Assembly (NCBI GenBank): GCA_013076295.1 | Contig: RQOL01000861.1 | Coordinates: 3,348,001-3,412,000 of the forward strand | Direction of reading: 5' to 3' | DNA from: Sanderia malayensis | Taxonomy: Eukaryota; Cnidaria; Scyphozoa; Semaeostomeae; Pelagiidae | DNA length: 64,000 nucleotides | In this document: piece by piece, positions 29,882-41,234 of the stretch | How the letters are laid out: each line of letters opens with the position of its first letter | Position numbering within the stretch: position 1 is the stretch's first letter | Translations under genes and position numbers: made by a program | Notes under the pieces: generated by a model | Databases searched by the model: none | What the model was told of the DNA's origin: nothing | What the model saw: the letters and a program-made list of their open reading frames with translations, nothing else

Positions 29882-30829
29882 TTAATGAATGAAATAAAGC
29901 GCTGATGGAGCAGTAGTTGGTTGAAATTTAATGCATCTAAGGATTTTCTTTTGTAGTAGAAATAATGGATTAAGGTAAGTGTCATAGGTAAGACCCCAAA
30001 CAATAATACCATAATTTAGAAAAGAAGAAAACAGTGAATTATACAGACAGACAATGGTTGGCAGCGGAGTGTAATGCCTAAGCTTGAAAAAAATTCCAGT
30101 TGTTCTAGAGAGCTTTTTACTAAGTTCAATTATGTGGTATTTCCAGGACAGATGCTCATCAACAAGAACACCCAAGAATTTAACATATTTCATCCTTTTG
30201 ATACTTCGTTTACCTAATTTGAGATTTATCGGTTCGGAAAGCGTCTTCTTAGGTGAATGGAATAACACAAAGCTTGTTTTGTCAATATTTAGTGCAAGTT
30301 TGTTACAATCCAACCACGATTTTACTTTATTAAGTTCTTTATTAACGGTTTTGATAAGTCTTGAGAGATCATCAGACTCAAAATAAATATTGGTGTCATC
30401 AGCAAATAAGAAGAAAGATAACAGTTTAGAAGCGTTTGGTAAGTCATTGATATAAATAAGAAATAATAAAGGGCCGAGAACTGACCCCTGAGGAACACCA
30501 CAAGTTATGTCACACATTGAAGAGGATTGGCCATTTACTGAGACAAATTGTTTGCGGTTACTTAAGTATGACTTAAACCAATTTAGAGCAACTTCTCTGA
30601 TCCCATAATGTTCTAGTTTACTTAAAAGGATATCATGGTTTACCGTATCAAAAGCTTTTTGGAGATCAATAAATATTCCACAGCCATAATTTTTATTATC
30701 TAAAGAAGACTTTATATTCTCTGTCAAACTGACAAGTGCATGGTCAGTGGAATGACTACTTCGAAATCCAAACTGCATATTGAACAATAATTCAAACGAT
30801 TCAAGAAAATTATATATACGTTTATACAT
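29882..30829 (-). pseudogene. LINE reverse transcriptase core (frameshifted copy)
   Basis: 315 residues covering most of the RT palm and fingers: FGFRSSHSTDHAL, DLQKAFDTVNHDILL, the GVPQGSVLGPLLFLIYINDL signature, the FADDTNI catalytic motif (the Asp pair at motif C), and a downstream LGV motif before the thumb. Catalytic residues are intact, but the frame connects upstream to 30829-31236 only through a one-base shift near 30850. There the expected I-F-E-K-I reading continues into M-Y-K-R-I, whereas the actual frame stops. It is not functional as read. Confidence 0.92.
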
Positions 30830-31339
30830 TATTTTTTCAAATATTTTACTGAAATTGAAAGAAGGGAAATTGGTCTATAATTTGATGTTAATGTAACAAG
30901 ACCTTTCTTAAATACTGGGATTACTTTGGCTAATTTAAGCTTGTCAGGGAAAATACCTGTTACAAAGGATTCATTGATTAAAGTAGATAAAGTAATTGAA
31001 ATGCGAGAGTCTAAGATCTTCAACAACTTAATTGGAATACTATTAGGACCATATGATTTCCCATTCTTCAGAGACTGAATGATAGTTGATACTTCTTCAG
31101 GAGAACATGGAGAGATGAAAAAGGATTCCGAGTTTGGGTTACGTAGGTAAGATAATGGTGATTTGGGAGTTCTGGGGATTTTTTTTTGTAATTTCACTGG
31201 CAATATTTGTGAAAAATTGATTAAATTCATCTGCAATTACACCTGGATCCGTAATTTGGGAACCGTTTATGTCTGTTATATGTTGAATTGTGTCCAGGTT
31301 TTTCGGTTTAAGATTGACAATATTTTTATGCCTTTCCAA
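30829..31339 (-). pseudogene. LINE RT N-terminal region and linker, broken
   Basis: Two overlapping minus-strand frames (30829-31236 and 31139-31339) carry the start of the RT domain: SPEEVSTIIQSLKNGKS, then GPNSIPIKLLK, FPDKLKLAKVIPVFKKG and NYRPISLLS, the usual motif series before the RT palm. A frameshift near 31150-31180 separates this from the upstream linker (DPGVIADEFNQFFTNIA). A long T run on plus at about 31180 is a likely site. Confidence 0.85.
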
Positions 31340-31599
31340 AGCATCTTCATGTTGTTCTTGTTTTCATCAAAGTATTTGTGATAGTAATTTTTCTTACTTT
31401 CTTTCAGTTCATTAACTATACGATTACGAAATAGTTTAAACGCCCTGTAAGTGGTTACAGAGTTATCGGCTTTAAGCTGCTGAAATAACTTATCTCTGAC
31501 ACTCATCATTTTTAAAATGCGCCTGCTAATCCAGGGCTTATTTCTTAATTTTAATTTCCTTTTATTGAGTTTTTTTTCGGGGGCAGTGTGTATCAACAA
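31276..31599 (-). pseudogene. LINE linker between endonuclease and RT
   Basis: A lysine- and arginine-rich frame (KLKLRNKPWISRRIL, then YRAFKLFRNRIVNELKESK) typical of the segment between endonuclease and RT in CR1/Jockey-type elements, where K-PW-x(T/S) is a recurring motif. Further coding remnants lie between 31600 and 31987 in shifted frames. Confidence 0.75.
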
Positions 31600-31987
31600 G
31601 GCAGTTTAGACTGTGCAGGAAATTTTCAAATTTCACATTCAAATCACTATTTCGATCAGTAAGAAACGAGGTATCAATTTCAGCGTAATCAGAAAGAAAC
31701 CTATCAGCATCAAATTTACTATAATCATAAGCAAATTGAGAATTTATTTTGTAGTCAGAAGCACAGTTATTTACAACACAAAATTGAGGTAGATGATCTG
31801 AAATGAGAGATAGGATATTACCACTCTGAATATTGGAACCTGAAGCATTCTTTACAAAAATATGTCAATAAGTGTAGAAGTTGAATCGGTAACACGAGTA
31901 GGGTGAAGAACTGAAGGTTGAAGGTGATGAGAAACATCATGTTAATGAAATCATTTGTTGCTATATGGTTTTCATAATTCATCAAGT

Positions 31988-32319
31988 TTATATTAAAATT
32001 CCCATGATAAAAGTGATTTTATTTTCATCTTCAATCAAAGAAAGTTTTTCCTGCAGATGGTCACTAAAGGCTGATATATCAGTGCTTGGATGACGATAGG
32101 CACAACAACATAGAACATTTTTAGCCTTTGAATTTTCTATTTCAATCCAAACTGTTTCAAAGTCATCATTACCAAATGAAATGTCATTCCTTAAACTAGA
32201 TTTTAGATCTGATTTAACATAGATACCAACTCCACCAGCAGCACTATTTGAAGCAGTGTGATGGAAGTTGTAGCCAGGAAGATTTACATTGGTTGTGAAT
32301 GGAGAATTGTTGGAAACTC
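31988..32319 (-). pseudogene. LINE AP-like endonuclease, N-terminally truncated
   Basis: The frame contains a VNLPGYNFHH segment, GGVGIYVKSDL, FETVWIEI, CCAYRHPSTD and then FIMG, where G-D/N-F-N would follow. These are conserved blocks of the endonuclease/exonuclease/phosphatase fold in APE-type LINEs. The open frame extends upstream into satellite (to 32353), but those residues are not LINE. The first part of the domain, with the catalytic Glu region, is absent. After FIMG the frame shifts: a +1 reading continues as NFNINLMN. Confidence 0.85.
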
Positions 32320-35300
32320 TTATTCCCACATTTTGCGCATGATTCCACGTCAATACAGCGAAAACAAATTGTTATGCACCTTTAGTTACTTTTTCAGTAA
32401 TATTAACCTAGATTCCCACAATTTAACACTAATAAAAGATAACACTCATTCCCACAATTTACACCAAAAAAATTAACTTTTATTCCCGCAACTTATACTA
32501 ATCGAAATTAACATTCATTCCACAATTTGCGCATGCTTCCACGTCAATTCAGCGAAAGCAAATTGTTATACACTTTTAGTTACTTTTTTCAGTAATTTTA
32601 ATATTGATTCCACAATTTACACTAATAAAAGATAACACTCATTCCCACAATTTACACCAAAAAATTAACTGTTATTCCCGAAACTCACACAAATCAAAAT
32701 TAAGGTTCATTCCCCACAATTGGGCGCATGATTCCACGTCAATTCAGGGAAAACACATTGTTTATACACTTTTAGTTACTTTTTTCAGTAATATTAACAT
32801 TCATTCCCACAATTTACACTAATGAAAGATAACACTCATTCCCACAATTTCCACCAATAAAAATTACTGTTATTCCCGAAACTTACAATAATCAAATTAA
32901 CATTCATTCCCACAATTGGCGCATGATTCCACGTCAATTCTGCGAAACAATTTGTTTATACCCTTTTAGTTACTTTTTTCAGTAATATTAACATTCATTC
33001 CCCACAATTTCCAGGAATAAAATATAACACTCATTCCCCCAATTTACACTAATAAAGATAACACTCGTTCCCACAATTTACACCAAATAAATTAACTGTT
33101 ATTCCGAAACTCACACAAATCAAAATTAAGGTTCATTCCCACAATTGGCGCATGATTCCACGTCAATTCAGCGGAAACACATTGTTAAACACTTTTAGTT
33201 ACTTTTTTCAGTAATATTAACATTCATTCCCACAATTTACACTAATAAAAGATAACACTCATTCCACAATTTACACCAATAAAAGTTAACTTTTATTCCC
33301 GAAACTTACACTAATCAAAATTAACATTAATTCCCACAATTTGCGCATGATTCCACGTCAATTCAGCAAAAACAAACTGTTGTGCACTTTTAGTTACTTT
33401 TTTCAGTAATATTAACATTCATTCCACAATTTCCACGAATAAAAGATAACACTCATTCCCAAATTTACACCAAAAAATTAACTTTTATTCCCGAAACTCA
33501 CACAATCAAAATTAAGGTTCATTCCCATTGGCGCATGATTCCACGTCAATTCAGCGAAAACACATCGTTATACACTTTTAGTTACTTTTTTCAGTAATAT
33601 TAACATTCATTCCCACAATTTACACTATAAAGATAACTCACTCCCACATTTACACCAATAAAAATTAACTTTTATTCCCGAAACTTACAATATCAAATTA
33701 ACATTCATTCCCAGAATTGGCGCATGATTCCACGTCAATTATGCCGAAAACAATTTGTTATACCACTTTCAGTTACTTTTTTTAGTAATATTACATTCAT
33801 TTCCACAATTCCCACGAATAAAAGATACACTCATTCCCACAATTTACACTATAAAAGATAACACTCATTCCCACAATTACACCAAAAAAATTAACTTTTA
33901 TTCCCGCAACTTACATTAATCAAAATTAAGATTCATTCCCGCAATTGGCGCATGATTCCACGGCAATTCAGCGAAACAAATTGTTATACACTTTTAGTTA
34001 CTTTTTTCAGTAATATTAACATTCATTTCGCACAATTTAAACTAATAAAGATAACACTCATTCCCACAATTTACACCATAAAAATTAATTTTTATTCCCG
34101 AAACTTACAATAATCAAATTAACATTCATTCCCACAATTGCGCATGATTCCACGTCAATTCAGCGAAAACAATTTGTCATACACCTTTAGTTACTTTTTT
34201 CAGTAATATTAACATTCCATTCCCACAATTTCCACGAATAAAAGATAACACTCATTCCCACAATTACACCAAAAAAATTAACTTTTATTCCCGAAACTCA
34301 CACCAATCAAATTAAGGTTCATTCCCACAATTGCGCATGATTCCACGTCAATTCAGCGAAAACACATTGTTATACACTTTTAGTTACTTTTTTCAGTAAT
34401 ATTAACATTCATTTCCACAACTCACACTAATAAAAGATAACACTCATTGCCACAGTTTACACTAATAAAAACTAACTTTCACTCCTACAATTTACACCAT
34501 AAAAATTAACTTTGTTCCAGCAACTTACACTAATCAAAACTAAGATTCATTCCCACAATTGGCGCATGATTCCACGTCAATTCAGCGAAAACACATTGTT
34601 ATACAATTTAGTTACTTTTTTCAGTAATATTAACATTCATTATCCCCACATTTCCCGAATAAAATAACACTCATTCCCACAATTTACACTATAAAAACTA
34701 ACTTTCACACCCACAATTTACAGCAATAAAAATTAACTTTTGTTCCCGCAACTTACACTAATCAAAATTGACATTCATTCCCACAATTTGCGCATGATTC
34801 CGCGTCAATTCAGCGAAAGCAAATTGTTATGCACCTTTAGTTACCTTTTTCATTCATATTAACATTCATTCCCACAATTTACACTAATAAAAGATAACAC
34901 TCATTCCACAATTTACACCAATGAAATTACCTTTTATTTCCGCAACTTACACTAATCAAAATTAACATTTATTCCCACATTTTGCGCATGATTCCACGTC
35001 AATTCAGCGAAAACAAATTGTTATGCACCTTTAGTTATTTTTTCAGTAATATTAACCTAATTCCCACAATTTACACTAATAAAAGATAACACTCATTCCC
35101 ACAATTTACACCAAAAAAATTAACTTTTATTCCCGCAACTTATACTGCTCGAAATTAACATTCATTCCCACAATTTTCGCATGTTCCACGTCAATTCAGC
35201 GAAAGCAAATTGTTATACACTTTTAGTTACTTTTTTCAGTAATTTTAATATTGATTCCCACAATTTAACTAATAAAAGATAACACTCATTCCCACAATTT

Positions 35301-38300
35301 ACACCAAAAAAATTAACTGTTATTCCCGAAACTCACACAAATCAAAATTAAGGTTCATTCCCACAATTGGCGCATGATTCCACGTCAATTCAGCGAAAAA
35401 ATTGTTATACACTTTTAGTTACTTTTTTCAGTAATATTAACATTCATTCCCACAATTTACATTAATAAAAGATAACACTCATTCCCACAATTTACACCAA
35501 TAAAATTAACTTTTATTCCCGAAACTTACACTAATCAAAATTAACATTAATTCCCACAATTGCGCATGATTCCACGTCAATTCAGCAAAAACAAACTGTT
35601 GTGCACTTTTAGTTACTTTTTTCAGTAATATTAACATTCATTCCCACAATTTCACGAATAAAAGATAACACTCATTCCCAAAATTTACACCAAAAAAATT
35701 AACTTTTATTCCCGAAACTCACACAATCAAAATTAAGGTTCATTCCCACAATTGGCGCATGATTCCACGTCAATTCAGCGAAAACACATTGTTATACACT
35801 TTTAGTTACTTTTTTCAGTAATATTAACATTCATTCCCACAATTTACACTAATAAAAGATAACACTCATTCCCACAATTTACACCAATAAAAATTAACTT
35901 TATTCCCGAAACTTACAATAATCAAAATTAACATTCATTCCCAGAATTGGCGCATGATTCCACGTCAATACTGCGAAAACAATTTGTTATACACTTTTAG
36001 TTACTTTTTTCAGTAATATTAACATTCATTGCCACAATTTCCACGAATCAAAGATAACACTCATTCCCACAATTTACACTAATAAAAGATAACACTCATT
36101 CCCACAATTTACACCAAAAAAAATTAACTTTTATTCCCGCAACTTACATTAATCAAAATTAAGATTCATACCCGCAATTGGCGCATGATTCCACGTCAAT
36201 TCAGCAAAAACAAACTGTTGTGCACTTTTAGTTACTTTTTTCAGTAATATTAACATTCATTCCCACAATTTCCACGAATAAAAGATAACACTCATTCCCA
36301 AATTTACACCAAAAAATTAACTTTTATTCCCGAAACTCACACAAATCAAAATTAAGGTTCATTCCCACAATTGGCGCATGATTCCACGTCAATTCAGCGA
36401 AAACACATTGTTATACACTTTTAGTTACTTTTTTCAGTAATATTAACATTCATTCCCACAATTTACACTAATAAAAGATAACACTCATTCCCACAATTTA
36501 CACCAATAAAAATTAACTTTTATTCCCGAAACTTACAATAATCAAAATTAACATTCATTCCCAGAATTGGCGCATGATTCCACGTCAATTCTGCGAAAAC
36601 AATTTGTTATACACTTTTAGTTACTTTTTTCAGTAGTATTAACATTCATTGCCACAATTTCCACGAATAAAAGATAACACTCATTCCCACAATTTACACT
36701 AATAAAAGATAACACTCATTCCCACAATTTAAACAAAAAAAAACTTTTATTCCCGCAACTTACATTAATCAAAATTAAGATTCATACCCGCAAATGGCGC
36801 ATGATTCCACGTCAATTCAGCGAAAACAAATTGCTATACACTTTTAGTTACTTTTTTCAGTAATATTAACATTCATTCCCACAATTTACACTAATAAAAG
36901 ATAACACTCATTCCCACAATTTACACCAATAATAGTTAACTTTTTTTCCCGAAACTTACACTAATCAAAATTAACATTAATTCCCACAATTTGCGCATGA
37001 TTCCACGTCAATTCAGCGAAAACAAACTGTTGTGCACTTTTAGTTACTTTTTTCAGTAATATTAACATTCATTCCCACAATTTCACGAATAAAAGATAAC
37101 ACTCATTCCCAAAATTTACACTAATAAAAATTAACTTTCACTCCTACAATTTACACCAATAAAAATTAAATTTTATTACCGCAACTTACATTAATCAAAA
37201 TTAGGATTCATTCCCACATTTTGCCCATCATTCCACGTCATTTCAGGGAAAACAAATTGTTATACACTTTTAGTTACTTTTTTCAGTAATATTAACATTC
37301 ATTCCCACAATTTCCACGAATAAAAGATAACACCCATTCCCACAATTTACACTAATAAAAACTAACTTTCACTGCCACAATTAACACAAATAAAAATTGA
37401 CTTTTATTCCCACAACTTACACTAATCAAAATTAACATTCATTCCCACAATTTGCGCATGATTCCATGCCAATTCAGGGAGAACAAATTGTTATACACTT
37501 TTAGTTACTTTTCCAGTTATATTAACATTCATTACCAATTTACACCAATAAAAGATAACACTCATTCCCACAATTTACACCAAAAAAATTAACTTTTATT
37601 CCCGAAACTCACACAAATCAAAATTAAGATTCATTCCCACAATTGGCGCATGATTCCACGTCAATTCTGCGAAAACAATTTGTTATACACTTTTAATTAA
37701 TTTTTTCAGTAATATTACCATTCATGCCCACAATTTCCACGAATAAAAGATAACACTCATTCCCACAATTTACACTAATAAAAGATAACACTCATTCCCA
37801 CAATTTACACCAAAAAAAATTAACTTTTATTCCCGCAACTTCCATTAATCAAAATTAAGATTCATTCCCGCAATTGGCGCATGATTCCACGTCAATTCAG
37901 CGAAAACAAACTGTTGTGCACTTTTAGTTACTTTTTTCAGTAATATTAACATTCATTCCCACAATTTTCACGAATAAAAGATAACACTCATTCCCAAAAT
38001 TTACACTAATAAAAATTAACTTTCACTCCTACAATTTACACCAATAAAAATTAAATTTTATTTCCGCAACTTACATTAATCAAAATTAGGATTCATTCCC
38101 ACATTTTGCCCATGATTCCACGTCATTTCAGGGAAAACAAATTGTTATACACTTTTAGTTACTTTTTTCAGTAATATTAACATTCATTCCCACAATTTCC
38201 ACGAATAAAAGATAACACCCATTCCCACAATTTACACTAATAAAAACTAACTTTCACTGCCACAATTAACACAATAAAAATTGACTTTTATTCCCACAAC

Positions 38301-41134
38301 TTACACTAATCAAAATTAACATTCATTCCCACAATTTGCGCATGATTCCATGCCAATTCAGGGAGAACAAATTGTTATACACTTTTAGTTACTTGTTCCA
38401 GTTATATTAACATTCATTACCATAATTTACACCAATAAAAGATAACACTCATTCCCACAATTTACACCAAAAAAATTAACTTTTATTCCCGAAACTCACA
38501 CAAATCAAAATTAAGATTCATTCCCACAATTGGCGCATGATTCCACGTCAATTCTGCGAAAACAATTTGTTATACACTTTTAATTAATTTTTCAGTAATA
38601 TTACCATTCATGCCAACAATTTCCACGAATAAAAGATAACACTCATTCCCACAATTTACACTAATAAAAGATAACACTTTCACTCCTACAATTTACACCA
38701 ATAAAAATTAACTTTTGTTCCCGCAACTTACACTAATCAAAATTAGAATTCATTCGCACAATTTGCGCATGATTCGATGTCAATTCAGCGAGAACAAATT
38801 GTTATGCACTTTTAGTTACTTTTTTCAGTAATATTAACATTCCTTCGCACTATTTACACTAATAAAAGATAACATTCATTCCCACAATTTACACTAATAA
38901 AAATTAACTTTCATTAACACAACTTACACAAATAAAAATTAACTTTTGTTCCCGCCACTGACACTAATCAAAATTAACATTCATTCCCACAATTTGCACA
39001 TGATTCGATGTCAATTCAACGAGAACAATTTGTAATACACTTTTAGTTACTCTTTTCAGTAATATTAACATTCATTCCCACAATTTCCACGAATAAAGGA
39101 TAACACTCATTCCCACAGTTTACACTAATAAAAACTAACTTTCACTCCTACAATTTACACCAATAAAAATTAACTTTTGTTCCCGCAACTTACACTAATC
39201 AAAATTAGAATTCATTCGCACAATTTGCGCATGATTCGATGTCAATTCAGCGAGAACAATTTGTAATACACTTTTAGTTACTCTTTTCAGTAATATTAAC
39301 ATTCATTCCCACAATTTACACTAATAGAAGATAACCCTCATTCCCACAATTTACACCAATAAAAATTAACTTTTATTCCCGAAACTTACACTAATCAAAA
39401 TTAGGATTCATTCCCATGATTCCACGTCATTTCAGCGAAAACAAATTCTAATACACTTTTAGTTACTTTTTTCAGTAATATTACCATTCATCCCCACAAA
39501 TTACACTAATAAAAGATAACACTCATTCCCACAATTTACACTAATAAAAATTAACTTTCATTCCCACAACCTACACAAATAAAAATTAACTTTTGTTTCC
39601 GCCACTGACACTAATCAAAATTAACATTCATTCCCACAATTTGCACATGATTCCACGTCAATTCAGCGAAAGCAAATTGTTATACACTTTTAGTTACTTT
39701 TTTCAGTAATATGAACATTCATTCCCACAATTTACACCAATAAAAATTAACTTTTATTCCCGAAACTTACACTAATCAAAATTAGGATTCATTCCCATGA
39801 TTCCACGTCATTTCAGCGAAAACAAATTCTAATACACTTTTAGTTACTTTTTTCAGTAATATTAACATTCATCCCCACAAATTACACTAATAAAAGATAA
39901 CACTCATTCCCACAATTTACACTAATAAAAATTAACTTTCATTCCCACAACTTACACAAATAAAAATTAACTTTTGTTTCCGCTACTGACACTAATCAAA
40001 ATTAACATTCATTCCCACAATTGGCGCATGATTCCACGTCAATTCAGCGAAAACAAATTGTTATACACTCTTAGTTACTCTTTTCAGTAATATTAACATT
40101 CATTCCCACAATTTACACTAATAGAAGATAACCCTCATTCCCACAATTTACACCAATAAAAATTAACTTTTATTCCCGAAACTTACACTAATCAAAATTA
40201 GGATTCACTCCCATGATTCCACGTCATTTCAGCGAAAACAAATTCTTATATACTTTTAGTTACTTTTTTCAGTAATATTAACATTCATCCCCACAAATTA
40301 CACTAATAAAAGATAACACTCATTCCCACAATTTACACTAATAAAAATTAACTTTCATTCCCACAACTTACACAAATAAAAATTAACTTTTGTTCCCGCC
40401 ACTGACCCTAATCAAAATTAGCATTAGTCCCACAATTTGCACATGATTCCACGTCAATTCAGCGAAAGCAAATTGTTATACACTCTTAGTTACTTTTTTC
40501 AGTAATATGAACATTCATTCCACAATTTACACCAATAAAAATTAACTTTTATTCCCGAAACTTACACTAATCAAAATTAGGATTCATTCCCATGATTCCA
40601 CGTCATTTCAGCGAAAACAAATTCTAATACACTTTTAGTTACTTTTTTCAGTAATATTAACATTCATCCCCACAAATTACACTAATAAAAGATAACACTC
40701 ATTCCCACAATTTACACTAATAAAAATTAACTTTCATTCCCACAACTTACACAAATAAAAATTAACTTTTGTTTCCGCCACTGACACTAATCAAAATTAA
40801 CATTCATTCCCACAATTTGCACATGATTCCGCGTCAATTCAGCGAAAGCAAATTGTTATACACTTTTAGTTACTTTTTTCAGTAATATTAACATTCATTC
40901 CCACAATTTACACTAATAAATGATAACACTCATTCCCACACTTTACGCCAATAAAAATTAACTTTTATTCCCGAGACTTACAAAAATCAAAATTAAGATT
41001 CATTCCCACAATTGGCGCATGATTCCACGTCAATTCAGCGAAAACAAATTGTTATACACTCTTAGTTACTTTTTTCAGTAATATTAACATTCATTCCACA
41101 ATTTACACTAATAGAAGATAACCCTCATTCCCAC
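32320..41134. repeat. Satellite array, right segment, running into the assembly gap
   Basis: Continuation of the same satellite in the same orientation. Units are more divergent than at 1-26 kb. Many carry TTTCCACGAATAAAAG, and some lack the CACAATTTGCGC block so that ATTCCCATGATTCCACGTC is read directly. The stretch at about 32.4-35.1 kb has many single-base deletions relative to its neighbours. A roughly 1-kb set of units is repeated around 36.9-38.6 kb, and another family of units around 39.3-40.9 kb. No gene is supported. The frames at 32258-32476 and 32604-32822 are repeat read-through. Confidence 0.95.
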
Positions 41135-41234
41135 NNNNNNNNNNNNNNNNNNNNNNNNNNNNNNNNNNNNNNNNNNNNNNNNNNNNNNNNNNNNNNNNNN
41201 NNNNNNNNNNNNNNNNNNNNNNNNNNNNNNNNNN
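41135..41234. other. Assembly gap (100 N)
   Basis: Exactly 100 N, the conventional placeholder for a gap of unknown size. The satellite ends on the left side and unique sequence begins on the right side. The real distance between satellite and genes is therefore unknown. Confidence 0.99.

Larger units (their letters stand above)
29250..32319 (-). mobile_element. 5'-truncated non-LTR retrotransposon (LINE, CR1/L2/Jockey-type)
   Basis: A minus-strand LINE copy inserted in the satellite. TTATTCC lies at both edges (29243-29249 and 32320-32326), and joining them restores a normal satellite unit. Reading in the element's direction, it contains a partial AP-like endonuclease, a linker region, a reverse transcriptase with the FADD catalytic motif and a C-terminal region with YFGSKLWNTIP. 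The frame is broken several times. The 5' end is missing: there is no ORF1, and the endonuclease starts inside the domain. The 3' UTR has an imperfect 10-bp stem (GGAGCTCTCT near 29452-29461 against AGAGAGCCCC near 29480-29493). The RT motif order and the EN-RT arrangement place it in the APE-type LINEs. The exact clade needs a tree. Confidence 0.92.

Noticed and set aside
30084..30386. Plus-strand frame of 100 codons
   Set aside because: Antisense shadow of the LINE reverse transcriptase.
1..41134. CRISPR array, because of regular 35-bp repeats
   Set aside because: The modules abut with no unique spacers, and the surrounding genome is eukaryotic.
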